A DNA stretch of 64,000 bases from Candidatus Nanopelagicaceae bacterium. GTDB taxonomy: Bacteria; Actinomycetota; Actinomycetes; Nanopelagicales; Nanopelagicaceae. How positions within the stretch are numbered: the stretch's first letter is position 1; every line of letters begins with the position of its first letter. The notes under the pieces were generated by a model that was given only the letters and a program-made list of their open reading frames with translations, was not told the origin of the DNA and did no database searches. Location of the stretch: NCBI GenBank assembly GCA_947454735.1, contig CANGLK010000001.1:1-64000 (forward strand). Reading direction: 5' to 3'. Positions 41,373-50,884 of the stretch are shown in pieces. A program made the translations under genes and the position numbers.

Positions 41373-41411
41373 GCCAAAGGCAGTCACTTGAGAAGGCCTG
41401 AAAAGCAGCGA

Positions 41412-44400
41412 TTAAGGCGCCATTGTCAGCGGCAGCTCTGAAACGGCTATTCCATTGGGCGTAATGACCATTACCTTGCCGGTCGTAGCACCCACTGGAA
41501 CTGTGACTGTGATCTGAGAGTTGCCACCGTTGATCGTGAAGCCGCTCGCCACAACATTGCGCCAGAATTTCACGGTGATCGATGCAATATCAGCTTGATT
41601 GAAGCCGGCGCCGTTGATGAGAATCTGCGTGGTGCCGGCCGTTGCGGTGTAGGTAGAGAGAGATGTGATCGTTGGAGCTACATTGGCATCGACAGTAATT
41701 GAGGTGGCGCCACCTAAAGCAACGGTACTTCCACCAGATGGCGCAGGCGCCGGTTGGTTAGCTACAAAGAGCAGGAAGTAAAGGGTCGAGTTTGCTGTAG
41801 CCGTCTCGTAATTTCGATCTTGAGCTTTTGTGGCATAAAGCTGACAGGTGCCAACAGTTGTAGAGGTAACCGTGTCGCCCGAAATCGTGCAACCAGATGC
41901 TGTTCCTGCTGTAACTGTTTCGGTGAGTGCACCTGTTCCGGAACCACCAAAGATCATGACTTTATAAGGAACTCCGAAAGTTGCACCGTACTGCGCGATA
42001 ACTAGAGGTTGCTGCTGTGCGCGATTGATGAGCAGCGTACCGTCAGTGTAGATAACACCTTGATAATCAGAAAGCGAACCTGATGTTAAAGCAAGTGCAG
42101 ATGCTTGGACCGTGTAGGTGCCTGCATCTGTTGGCGGCGTCGAGTATGTAACGATGCCAACTTGTGATTCGGAGAATGCACGAATAGGACGCATATAATT
42201 CTTTCCGCTTTCACTCTTTACCGTTGCACCGATACCCCAGCTAGAAGTGACAAGAGAACCGATGTAGCCGGTATCTGATGCCTGGAAAGAACCCCAATAT
42301 CCCCACTTTGCAAGGTCATTTACTAATCCAAGCATTGTTCTCACACTGCTATCGGCCATTAAAGCTAACTCGGTGTTGTTAGGTACATACCAATTTGTAA
42401 ATCCACCGCCGCGGTATGCACGTGCGTTATAGATAGCGCCACCAGTACAAACATTTAACCTGGTGTCGTAGGTGTTGGAATATCCATATCCGAGACCGTT
42501 CCAAAATCCAGTAAATGTTGTTCCATCGATTGAAGGTGTTGCCTCGCACCACTTGGTTACGTTGCTTGCTTGGTTATCCGCTCCCCCAGACCAATTCGCG
42601 GGTGCCGCCTCTAAATAGCGTCCCCATGATTGCTGTGTGGCTGCGACATAGAAAACTTTTCCGCCACCAGGTCCGGTATCGCCAACAACACAGGTTCCAC
42701 CTTGTGCGCAAGTAGCTCCGGATGCGCCGAGACCTACATAGTTAATTGTGACCGGACTTGCTCCCACTGAATTGGAAAGCGCAAGTCCTGTGACGGTAAC
42801 TGTCGGCGAGACTGCAGCGGGATATCCAGTGTAGGTAAGTGGAGTGATTGCATTAACAGAGACCGTAAGGGTGTCTGCCTTACTGAGAGAGACGTTTACA
42901 GAAGTCGAAGTGGCAGATTCGTAATTGTTGCCTCGGGCTATGCGCGCAGTAAAGGAACATATTCCCGAAGATTTTATCGCCTGCAGATTTGCAGTGGAAA
43001 CGGTACAAGAATCAGTACTGGTTGTTACATAGGTAACGCTTCCATCTCCCGAACCCGCACTAGGAGTTGAACTCAAAGCGCCAGTTGCTCCAAATTTAAG
43101 CGGTGAAGGTGAAACAGATGCAGAGATAGTTCGCGTCGCTCTATTAACAGTTAACGTGGAAGTTTCGTAGATGACCGCGGTATATGAATCTGAGTTAGTG
43201 ATCACAGCCGAAGGGGCAATCAAATAACTGCCAGCATTACTTGGCTTTGTCGCAGATGGACCGTAAGACGTCGATGAATTCTCTGTTCCCGAGTAAGTCC
43301 ATGAGATTGAAGTGACGGTGTCACTATTTTGAAGACCTGAGATTGTGTATCCAGGTGTATAACTCAAAACATTTCCGGTGTAAGTATCGCTCCGAGCGAG
43401 TGAAGTAACAGTGATCGTGTCAGCCTTACTCACCACGATTGCAATGCCATATTGAGTAGTTGCACCCTTTGTATCAGTGGCGGTCATCGTCTCGTAATAA
43501 GTACCGGGGCCAAGCGTTTTAGCCAGAGTCAGCGTTGCCTGATTAGCGGTTGCGCCGTTCCATGTAATACCCGACCTGTTATTTGGGGTGAAGGTAAAGG
43601 TTTTATTGCCGGTTCCGGTTCCCGCAACAGCAGTGAAAGTATCAACGTGTGTTGCACCATATTTCTGAGCCGTATAACTTCCCGAAATTCCAATCCTCGG
43701 ATTGATTGTTATATAGACCGCAGAGCTCGTATCAACTATCGAAAGTCCAACGGTATCTGAGTCGGTTACAATCACTCGATACTGGTAACGATTTCCACTT
43801 GTTGTCGTCTCGAGTATTGGAGTTGAGTAAGTCTGAGTCGTAAATCCAGATCCTGTCGAAATGTTGACCCACGTTGTTCCCGTATCACTCGATGATTGCC
43901 AACGATAGCTACGTGTCAACGGTGAGATCGGATCGGCAGAGACCGTAATGGTGTCGATTAACCCAGCAGTTGTTGTGTCAGATGTTGGCTGAGTAAATAT
44001 TGGCTTGCTTGCCGTGATCCATCGGACCACAACAACACCTGATCCACCGAATCCACCTATCGCTCCCGATGTAGATCCGCCACCGCCGCCACCGCCAGTA
44101 TTTGCTCCACCAAATTTTCCTGCCTGAGAGTTTGTAATTCCGCCTGCGCCACCGCCGCCATTTCCGCCTGCACCGCCGCCGGTAGAGGCCGCCCATCCGC
44201 CACCGCCACCGCCACCGCCAAAAGTTTGAGAAGGTGTCGTTACATCGGATGAAATACCAGCACCGCCTGCCGTGCCCGAAGAGGTGTTGCTTGGCGCACC
44301 TGCTCCACCTGCGCCACTTGTGCCGCTTGCCGTTGTTATCGCCGTTCCACCTGCCTGGCTTGTCGAGTAATTACCCCCAGGATTTCCACCTTGCACAGTC

Positions 44401-46652
44401 GTAGTAGCAAATTTGGAATTTCCACCAACTGTAGCCGCACCGCCGGTCGAACTAGCGCCAACTCCACCGACGCCCACTATGACTGCTTGAACTCCACTTA
44501 AAACTAGTCGGCCTTGTGTTAAGACGCCACCTCCGGATCCGCCGCCTCCCGAGTTATACCCACCACCGCCTCCGCCACCAACTATTAGGGCCGAGAGCGA
44601 GTTAACCGTGGAAGGAATTCTCCAACCCCCATTTGCCGTGATGTAAGTGCGGTAAAAGGTGCGAGTTGCATATGGATCAATGTTTGAAAGTGATGAAACC
44701 ACATCAGCATCCCAGATTGTTGAATCAGTAATAGTCAGGTCGCTTGCTATACCGGCTCCTGGTACTTGGTTGTATGTTGTCGTACCGGTTCCTTCATTAA
44801 AATTCCAATAATTTAGGAGCCCTGCTGTTGAGGTTTCGTTGGAATTCATATCTGCCGATACGCTTGCCGAACGGTCTGTATTCCAAATTCGAACTTCATC
44901 TAGAGAGCCCACGAGAGCTTGATAATTATTTGAACGCACTCCCAGATAAAGCGGGTTTGAGTTCGCTGCCTGAGTTGCTGGGCTGCAAGAAGAATCAATC
45001 GTGGAGCGAAGTTGACCATTAATATAGATTTTGACATTGACGCCGTTTCGAACCAGTGCAACGTGCGACCATCTACCTGAAGTCACTTGTGTATCAGCCG
45101 GAAATTTTCCACCACCACCATCACAGTAGGCGCTTCCGCTGCCTATGTAATAGATAATCTTTCCGCTATAAATCTGAATTAAATATGAGTTCTCAACGGC
45201 CGCAATAGTGCATGGCGCCGCTAAATCACATGTCGATGATGGCTTGACCCAAGCCTCTATAGTCATAGTTGAAACTGTGCCAGGAATAATTGTGGTGGAA
45301 TTGGATGCACTTACATACTTAGTTCCGGTTGTAGTAAGTGCCGTATCAGTATCTCCCAATAAGTAGGGCGCCGTTACTGTGAGAGTTGCAGCTGAAGAAT
45401 TTGAAGTTGAAACCAAGGTGCCGGCGGCATCCGTAACCACATATCGATATTGGTTCCCATTCATATCTCGCGTAAACGTTGGAGTTGTATAAGAATCCGC
45501 GTTTGAACTAGGAATATCTGTCCACGATCCACCTGGAACGAGTACCTGCCATTTCTTTGTGCGAGTAGCGCCAGAAATAGTTCCTAAAGTTGCTGCGGTG
45601 AATGTTGTCGTTGATCCGATAATTCCGGTTGCATTTGAAGGATTCGATGTAATTGAGATTACTGGGATGTACTTAATATAGACAACGCCATCACCACCCC
45701 GACCACCTGCTGTTCTTGCATTGGTTCCATTGATACCACCATCGTTACAGGCAGCTCCCGCTCCACCGCCGCCACCCAAGCCATTTGTGCCAGGCTGACC
45801 AAGGTCCGAACCAACGTTGACAGTGTGGCGCGCTCCTCTTCCACCACCACCTGCACCTCCTGCCAAACCGCCGAAGGTCGGATCACCGACGTTGTTGGTG
45901 CAAATACCACCGCCGCCACCGCCGGCGAAAGTGATAGAGGTTCCGGTGAATGAGGAGGTGACGCCATCGAATCCGATACCACCAAATCCTGTTGTATAGC
46001 CCGCAGTTTGGCTTGAGTTTGTTCCACCGTAGCTGTAACTGGTTCCGCCTGTAAGTGCGGTTCCGCTAGTGCCGCCAGAGCCACGAGCGGCATTGTTCGA
46101 TGCAGATTGCCAACCAACTCCACCTGCACCACCACCTGCGCTATATGTTGTGCCATTGATAACAAATGAGGTTGTATTTCCAGAATAACTTCCGGTACCC
46201 GCAGTCCAAGAACCTCCCGCGCCACCAAGTCCAACAGTTGCAGTTCCGCTCACACCTCCTGCTACAGAGACTCCCGTTGCTTGGCGAACTTCACCGCCAC
46301 CGCCACCGCCACCGCCATCGGTTCCGCCACCGCCACCGCCACCAACTACAAGAATGTCGATCGCAGTTACTCCGGTTGGGACAGTCCAAGTAGTTCCGGT
46401 GTTGAATTTCATCAGGCAGAAAGTATTCACTTCAAAAGTTGCAGTCACATAAGTAGTTTCGCCGACTGCTGATGCACATGTTCCACTTGACGTTGAAGAA
46501 CCGACATTTCCCGCCGCTGCGTAGGCGGTAGGGAATTGCGAAGGCAGCGCTACCTGCAAGAGAGCAAGAGTGAGGATTGTTGCGAGAGAACGAGATATAC
46601 GCTTGCGGGATAGATGGCCCGCGACAGATACTTTCATTCTCTTAAAACTCAT
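41412..46652 (-). CDS. Giant secreted multidomain protein C (Gly-rich, LamG, DUF1566-like, TIG)
   Basis: Paralogue of proteins A and B, 1746 residues. Signal peptide about 1-46 (RKRISRSLATILTLALLQ, then PTAYA). Modules: Gly-rich (100-330), Ig-like (330-430), LamG-like (435-625), second Gly-rich (688-880), Ig-like (883-985), He_PIG-like (990-1075), MBG-like (1078-1172), a Cys-containing repeat (1175-1258), an MBG-like domain with a DUF1566/Lcl-like insert (about 1315-1495), a further repeat, and IPT/TIG (1658-1746). Its C-terminal 100 residues are very close to those of B. The ATG at 46652 lacks a ribosome site but lies 9 nt after TAAAAT. ATG 46637 is an alternative start. Confidence 0.85.
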   Translation of the reverse strand: MSFKRMKVSVAGHLSRKRISRSLATILTLALLQVALPSQFPTAYAAAGNVGSSTSSGTCASAVGETTYVTATFEVNTFCLMKFNTGTTWTVPTGVTAIDILVVGGGGGGGTDGGGGGGGGEVRQATGVSVAGGVSGTATVGLGGAGGSWTAGTGSYSGNTTSFVINGTTYSAGGGAGGVGWQSASNNAARGSGGTSGTALTGGTSYSYGGTNSSQTAGYTTGFGGIGFDGVTSSFTGTSITFAGGGGGGICTNNVGDPTFGGLAGGAGGGGRGARHTVNVGSDLGQPGTNGLGGGGGAGAACNDGGINGTNARTAGGRGGDGVVYIKYIPVISITSNPSNATGIIGSTTTFTAATLGTISGATRTKKWQVLVPGGSWTDIPSSNADSYTTPTFTRDMNGNQYRYVVTDAAGTLVSTSNSSAATLTVTAPYLLGDTDTALTTTGTKYVSASNSTTIIPGTVSTMTIEAWVKPSSTCDLAAPCTIAAVENSYLIQIYSGKIIYYIGSGSAYCDGGGGKFPADTQVTSGRWSHVALVRNGVNVKIYINGQLRSTIDSSCSPATQAANSNPLYLGVRSNNYQALVGSLDEVRIWNTDRSASVSADMNSNETSTAGLLNYWNFNEGTGTTTYNQVPGAGIASDLTITDSTIWDADVVSSLSNIDPYATRTFYRTYITANGGWRIPSTVNSLSALIVGGGGGGGYNSGGGGSGGGVLTQGRLVLSGVQAVIVGVGGVGASSTGGAATVGGNSKFATTTVQGGNPGGNYSTSQAGGTAITTASGTSGAGGAGAPSNTSSGTAGGAGISSDVTTPSQTFGGGGGGGGWAASTGGGAGGNGGGGAGGITNSQAGKFGGANTGGGGGGGSTSGAIGGFGGSGVVVVRWITASKPIFTQPTSDTTTAGLIDTITVSADPISPLTRSYRWQSSSDTGTTWVNISTGSGFTTQTYSTPILETTTSGNRYQYRVIVTDSDTVGLSIVDTSSAVYITINPRIGISGSYTAQKYGATHVDTFTAVAGTGTGNKTFTFTPNNRSGITWNGATANQATLTLAKTLGPGTYYETMTATDTKGATTQYGIAIVVSKADTITVTSLARSDTYTGNVLSYTPGYTISGLQNSDTVTSISWTYSGTENSSTSYGPSATKPSNAGSYLIAPSAVITNSDSYTAVIYETSTLTVNRATRTISASVSPSPLKFGATGALSSTPSAGSGDGSVTYVTTSTDSCTVSTANLQAIKSSGICSFTARIARGNNYESATSTSVNVSLSKADTLTVSVNAITPLTYTGYPAAVSPTVTVTGLALSNSVGASPVTINYVGLGASGATCAQGGTCVVGDTGPGGGKVFYVAATQQSWGRYLEAAPANWSGGADNQASNVTKWCEATPSIDGTTFTGFWNGLGYGYSNTYDTRLNVCTGGAIYNARAYRGGGFTNWYVPNNTELALMADSSVRTMLGLVNDLAKWGYWGSFQASDTGYIGSLVTSSWGIGATVKSESGKNYMRPIRAFSESQVGIVTYSTPPTDAGTYTVQASALALTSGSLSDYQGVIYTDGTLLINRAQQQPLVIAQYGATFGVPYKVMIFGGSGTGALTETVTAGTASGCTISGDTVTSTTVGTCQLYATKAQDRNYETATANSTLYFLLFVANQPAPAPSGGSTVALGGATSITVDANVAPTITSLSTYTATAGTTQILINGAGFNQADIASITVKFWRNVVASGFTINGGNSQITVTVPVGATTGKVMVITPNGIAVSELPLTMAP
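46293..46343. repeat. ACCGCC hexanucleotide tract encoding poly-Gly in giant protein C
   Basis: About 50 bp of nearly uninterrupted CCGCCA/CCGCCACC units, broken once by TCGGTT. It encodes the Gly runs near residues 104-120. Unit length is a multiple of three, so slippage would change Gly-run length without a frameshift. Confidence 0.7.
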
Positions 46653-46661
46653 GATGGTGCA

Positions 46662-46667
46662 ATTTTA
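46662..46667 (-). promoter_or_regulatory. -10 box of a leaderless promoter for giant protein C
   Basis: TAAAAT ends 9 nt before the ATG at 46652, the same spacing as for giant protein A. The -35 candidate TTCCCT at 17 bp is poor. The whole rlmN-to-giant C gap is only 44 nt. Confidence 0.4.
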
Positions 46668-46696
46668 GGCGGTTGTTCTAGCTAAGGGAAGTTTCA

Positions 46697-47818
46697 CTAC
46701 TTCGCAGATTCGGTGGCTGCTAACTGGCCACAGGCGCCATCGATTTCACGGCCACGAGTATCGCGGACGGTGACAGGGACTCCATATGACTCTAGAACGC
46801 GGACGAATTCGGCCTCATCCTCACGGCGCGATGCGGTCCACTTCGATCCAGGAGTTGGATTCAGTGGAATCAAGTTCACATGCGCTGCACGATTTTTGAG
46901 CATTCTACCCAAGAGATCTGCGCGCCAAGCCTGATCGTTGATGTCGCGGATTAGCGCATACTCGATTGAGTAACGGCGTCCGGTCTTCTTCTCATAAGCA
47001 TCTGCTGCAGCGAGAATTTCGCGCACCGGGAAACGATTATTGATTGGAACTAGAGAATCACGGAGCTCGTCATCTGGTGTGTGGAGTGAGATTGCAAGGG
47101 TGCAGTTGATTCCCTCTTCCATCAACTTTTCTACGCCGTTGACTAAGCCAACAGTCGAAACAGTGACAGAGCGAGCCGAGATTCCAAGCCCATCTGGGTT
47201 GGCATCAACGATGTTATGAAGGGTGCGGATCACTGCGTTGTAGTTAGCAAGTGGCTCACCCATGCCCATGAAGACAATATTTGAAAGTCGTGTTGGCCCG
47301 CCAGGAAGTTCACCGTTGGCACATGCGCGAGCCGCAGCAACAATTTGATCGGTAATCTCGGCAGCAGTCAGGTTTCGCTTGAGGCCACCTTGCCCGGTTG
47401 CACAGAATGGACAGTTCATTCCACATCCTGCTTGTGAAGAGATACAGACCGTTACGCGATCTGAGTAACGCATCAAAACTGATTCGACGAGAGTGCCATC
47501 ATGTAACTTCCACAAATCTTTACGAGTCATTCCACCATCAGTCGTGCGGGTCGTGACAATCTCCATAAGTTTTGGAGTAAGCGCATCAGCAATTGCTTGG
47601 CGTTGATCTGCAGGAATATCGGTCCATGTTGATGGATCGTTATTGAGATGTGAGAAGTAGTGTGTTGCAACCTGGGCTGCACGGAAAGGCTGCAGGCCTA
47701 GCTCTTTAGCGAAGTTCTTACGATCTTCCGGCGAGAAATCAGCAAGATGCTTTGGTGCCTTCTTCTTCTGAACCGGTTCATCAAAGATTAATTTAAGTTC
47801 TTCATTGGTGCGGCTCAT
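46697..47818 (-). CDS. rlmN: Dual-specificity 23S rRNA/tRNA methyltransferase RlmN
   Basis: Radical-SAM enzyme that methylates C2 of A2503 in 23S rRNA and A37 in tRNAs. ATG 47818 is chosen because it overlaps the cdsA stop (ATGA); an upstream in-frame start at 47866 would reach 50 nt into cdsA. In the 373-residue product the [4Fe-4S] motif CxxxCxxC appears as CGMNCPFC, and downstream [11 protein letters not shown] and the C-terminal resolving cysteine region DGACGQLA are present. In related genomes dxr usually follows; here giant protein C does. Confidence 0.95.
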   Translation of the reverse strand: MSRTNEELKLIFDEPVQKKKAPKHLADFSPEDRKNFAKELGLQPFRAAQVATHYFSHLNNDPSTWTDIPADQRQAIADALTPKLMEIVTTRTTDGGMTRKDLWKLHDGTLVESVLMRYSDRVTVCISSQAGCGMNCPFCATGQGGLKRNLTAAEITDQIVAAARACANGELPGGPTRLSNIVFMGMGEPLANYNAVIRTLHNIVDANPDGLGISARSVTVSTVGLVNGVEKLMEEGINCTLAISLHTPDDELRDSLVPINNRFPVREILAAADAYEKKTGRRYSIEYALIRDINDQAWRADLLGRMLKNRAAHVNLIPLNPTPGSKWTASRREDEAEFVRVLESYGVPVTVRDTRGREIDGACGQLAATESAK

Positions 47819-48675
47819 AGCAGTCCTGAATCCTGTGCACGACGCACGAGTTCGAGTGCGAGCCACAGAGTTGGAGCTGCATAAAGAATTGAGTCGATAC
47901 GGTCGAGGACTCCCCCGTGGCCTGGCAACAAGTCACCCATATCTTTGATTGCTAAATCACGCTTAATTGCAGATTCGATGAGATCTCCCGAAGTTCCAGA
48001 GATAACGACAGCAAGACCTGCGAGTGCGCCTATCCAAATCTGGGCATCAAGGATGAAGTGGAATGCAAGTGCACCCGCGAAAGTTGTGAAGACTAAAGAT
48101 CCAGCGAAACCTTCCCAAGTCTTCTTTGGAGAAATCTTTGGCGCCATCGTGTGCTTACCAATAGCCAAGCCAGTGAAGTAGGCAAAGGTGTCATTGCATG
48201 CAATGAGAACAACAAAGGTCATCATCCGTTCAAAACCATTATGTGGTCGAGCAAGGAGAATCAAGAAGCCGGCTAGGAAGGGAATGTAGATAAGCGTAAG
48301 CGCATAGGCAGATGCGTTTCGGATGAAGTGCTCTGGGCCTTTGGGAAGAAGAAGTGCAAGTAACCAAGGAAATGCAATCGCTGTGGCAACTGCCAAACCA
48401 TTTACTCCAGCAAACCATGCAGCTGAGGCCATCCCGACTGATGCAATTGATAGCGCCGGGAAGGAGAGATTGATATCTGCGCTCTTGAGCGCATTGACCA
48501 TTTCACGTACGCCGAGAACCATTGCAAGGCCAACAATTCCAGCGAAGATGACACGGTAGTAACTGAGTGAGAACCAGACGATTGCAAATAAAGTTACAGA
48601 GACGCCAATCGATGGAAGAAGCTTTCTTCCGGCGCGCTTATTAATCGCGTCATTGATGGCGTGTAGATCAGACAT
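47815..48675 (-). CDS. cdsA: Phosphatidate cytidylyltransferase
   Basis: Integral membrane enzyme forming CDP-diacylglycerol for phospholipid synthesis. The 286 residues contain about eight hydrophobic segments and the C-terminal CDS signature [20 protein letters not shown], then [16 protein letters not shown]. It follows frr after 15 nt and overlaps rlmN by 4 nt. Confidence 0.96.
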   Translation of the reverse strand: MSDLHAINDAINKRAGRKLLPSIGVSVTLFAIVWFSLSYYRVIFAGIVGLAMVLGVREMVNALKSADINLSFPALSIASVGMASAAWFAGVNGLAVATAIAFPWLLALLLPKGPEHFIRNASAYALTLIYIPFLAGFLILLARPHNGFERMMTFVVLIACNDTFAYFTGLAIGKHTMAPKISPKKTWEGFAGSLVFTTFAGALAFHFILDAQIWIGALAGLAVVISGTSGDLIESAIKRDLAIKDMGDLLPGHGGVLDRIDSILYAAPTLWLALELVRRAQDSGLL

Positions 48676-48690
48676 AGGTAAGTGCGAGGT

Positions 48691-49254
48691 TTAGACCTCG
48701 AGGAGCTCAGCTTCTTTATGCTTTAAAAGTTCATCAATCTTTACAACGTGGTCTGATGTGATCTTCTCAAGTTCCTTCTCACCACGTGAGAGGTCATCCT
48801 TTGAGATATCGCCATCTTTCTCCGCCTTCTCCATCGCCTCTTTTGCAGCGCGACGGATATTGCGCATTGAAATTTTAGAATCTTCAGCCTTGGTCTTTGC
48901 AACCTTGATGTAATCCTTGCGGCGCTCTTCAGTCAACTGCGGAAGTGAAACGCGGATAACTGATCCATCTGATGCTGGGTTTACGCCGAGGTCTGAATCG
49001 CGAATCGCCTTCTCGATTGATGCCATCGCACCTTTATCGAATGGAGAGACAAGTGCGAGACGGTTCTCTGGAATCTGGATTGATGCAAGCTGTGAGAGAG
49101 CGGTGTATGTGCCGTAGTAATCAACCATGATCTTGTTGAACATACCTGGGTGCGCGCGACCTGTGCGGATCGCTCCGAAGTCATCCTTTGCAACTTCAAC
49201 AGCCTTAGCCATCTTCTCTGTTGCCTCTTTGAGTGAGGTTGCTACATCTGCCAT
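48691..49254 (-). CDS. frr: Ribosome recycling factor
   Basis: Splits post-termination ribosomes together with EF-G. The 187-residue protein has the two-domain RRF pattern: FGAIRTGRAHPGMFNKIMVDYYG, IQIPENRLALVSPFDKGAMASIEKAI and the charged helix LTEERRKDYIKVAK. Normal length and usual place after pyrH. Confidence 0.98.
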   Translation of the reverse strand: MADVATSLKEATEKMAKAVEVAKDDFGAIRTGRAHPGMFNKIMVDYYGTYTALSQLASIQIPENRLALVSPFDKGAMASIEKAIRDSDLGVNPASDGSVIRVSLPQLTEERRKDYIKVAKTKAEDSKISMRNIRRAAKEAMEKAEKDGDISKDDLSRGEKELEKITSDHVVKIDELLKHKEAELLEV

Positions 49255-49287
49255 GGTTTTTCTCTCTTCTTGCTCTCGTGGCTCTCG

Positions 49288-50010
49288 TTAGTTAACGAGA
49301 GTTCCAATCTTTTCGCCGCGTACAGCACGACCAATATTGCCGTGTGACATCAAGTCAAAGACGACGATAGGAAGCTTGTTTTCGCGACAGAGACTAAATG
49401 CTGCGGCATCTGCAACAGCAAGTGACTTCTGAAGAACTTCATCATATGAAATCTCATCAAATTTAATTGCGCTCTTATCCTTACGAGGATCAGCGTTATA
49501 GACGCCATCGACGCCAGACTTTGCGAGCAAGAGTGCATTTGCACCAATCTCAAGAGCGCGCTGAGCTGCGACTGTATCTGTTGTGAAGAATGGCATTCCT
49601 GCGCCTGCGCCGAAAATTACAACGCGGCCTTTTTCAAGGTGGCGGATTGCGCGAAGTGGAATATAAGGCTCTGCGACCTGTCCCATTGTGATTGCTGTCT
49701 GAACGCGAGTATCGACACCTTCACGTTCAAGAAAATCTTGAAGAGCTAGACAGTTCATCACTGTTCCGAGCATGCCCATGTAATCGGCACGTGCGCGCTG
49801 CATTCCGCGCTCTGAAAGTTCTGCTCCTCGGAAGAAGTTACCGCCACCGACAACGATGGCTACCTCTACTCCCCCGCGAACAACATCTGCGATCTGCTTT
49901 GCAACATCAACAAGAACATCGGGATCGAGACCGACGCCCTTACCTCCACCAAAAACTTCTCCCGAAAGCTTAAGGAGCACCCTCTGATATGAACCGCGGG
50001 TTCCTGTCAT
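49288..50010 (-). CDS. pyrH: UMP kinase
   Basis: Hexameric amino-acid-kinase-fold enzyme phosphorylating UMP to UDP. In 240 residues, motifs are [13 protein letters not shown] at the N-terminus, [10 protein letters not shown] (phosphate/UMP loop), and GTGNPFFTTDT-like [16 protein letters not shown] near residue 135. GAGGAGC precedes the ATG. It lies between tsf and frr as usual. Confidence 0.98.
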   Translation of the reverse strand: MTGTRGSYQRVLLKLSGEVFGGGKGVGLDPDVLVDVAKQIADVVRGGVEVAIVVGGGNFFRGAELSERGMQRARADYMGMLGTVMNCLALQDFLEREGVDTRVQTAITMGQVAEPYIPLRAIRHLEKGRVVIFGAGAGMPFFTTDTVAAQRALEIGANALLLAKSGVDGVYNADPRKDKSAIKFDEISYDEVLQKSLAVADAAAFSLCRENKLPIVVFDLMSHGNIGRAVRGEKIGTLVN

Positions 50011-50051
50011 GAGAGTGCTCCTCTTCGCTTTAATTCGGTATTCGAATGGTA

Positions 50052-50879
50052 TTACTGGCCGACGCGGAAGCGGTGGAATGCCTTAACGGCGGTTCCTGCT
50101 TCATCAAGAATCTGCTGAACAGTCTTCTTTGCATCCTTTGCGAAAGCCTGCTCGAGAAGTGAAACTTCCTTTACAAAGCCTGTGATGCGGCCTTCAACGA
50201 TCTTTGAAAGAGCAGCTTCTGGCTTTCCTTCTGCCTTTGCTGTCTCTTCTGCAACGCGACGCTCGTTCTCAATAAGGTCAGCTGGGACCTCATCGCGGTT
50301 AACGAACTTCGGTGCAAATGCTGCGATGTGCTGTGCAACGTCGCGACCGACCTCTGCTGCTTCCTTCGCAAGTGAGACGAGAACGCCTACCTGTGGTGGA
50401 AGGTCAGGAGATGTCTTGTGAAGGTAGAGACCAACTGGACCGTTGATTACTGCAACGTTACGGATCTCAATCTTCTCACCAAGTGTTGCGTTTCCTTCGT
50501 CGATAACTTCCTGAACAGTCTTACCTGTTGAAGTCTTAGCTGCGAGGAATGAAGCAACATCAGGAGTCTTTACCTCGAGAAGTGTTGCAACAAGATCGTC
50601 ACCAAGTGCGATAAAACGCTCGCCCTTTGCAACGAAGTCAGTCTCACAGTTGAGCTCAAGCATTACGCCTGTCTCGCCTGAAACCTTTGCGACAACGAGA
50701 CCGTTTGAAGTCAAACGACCTTCGCGCTTTGTAACGCCCTTAAGGCCCTTTACGCGAATGATTTCGACAGCCTTGTCGTAATCACCATCTGCTTCATCAA
50801 GTGCCTTCTTGCAATCGAGCATTCCTGCTGCAGTTGCTTCGCGAAGACGCTTTACATCATCTGCTGTGTAGTTAGCCAT
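50052..50879 (-). CDS. tsf: Elongation factor Ts
   Basis: Guanine nucleotide exchange factor for EF-Tu. The 275-residue protein starts with the UBA-like domain ([26 protein letters not shown] as landmarks in residues 8-33) and has the core motif [15 protein letters not shown] near residue 75. It follows rpsB with a GGAGG about 11 nt before the ATG. Confidence 0.98.
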   Translation of the reverse strand: MANYTADDVKRLREATAAGMLDCKKALDEADGDYDKAVEIIRVKGLKGVTKREGRLTSNGLVVAKVSGETGVMLELNCETDFVAKGERFIALGDDLVATLLEVKTPDVASFLAAKTSTGKTVQEVIDEGNATLGEKIEIRNVAVINGPVGLYLHKTSPDLPPQVGVLVSLAKEAAEVGRDVAQHIAAFAPKFVNRDEVPADLIENERRVAEETAKAEGKPEAALSKIVEGRITGFVKEVSLLEQAFAKDAKKTVQQILDEAGTAVKAFHRFRVGQ

Positions 50880-50884
50880 TTGAA

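Noticed and set aside
45659..46234. Minus-strand 191-codon frame within giant gene C, and similar frames opposite the other Gly-rich modules
   Set aside because: They are alternate-frame readings of GGN-rich sequence with Val/Gln/Leu bias and no start context; the giant frames are continuous through them.
28364..46652. Giant genes as non-ribosomal peptide or polyketide synthases
   Set aside because: No condensation, adenylation or ketosynthase motifs; all have signal peptides and beta-rich repeat modules.
28364..46652. RTX toxins, contact-dependent inhibition or polymorphic toxins
   Set aside because: No GGxGxDxxx nonapeptide arrays, no toxin-like variable C-terminus and no immunity genes; the C-termini are conserved instead.
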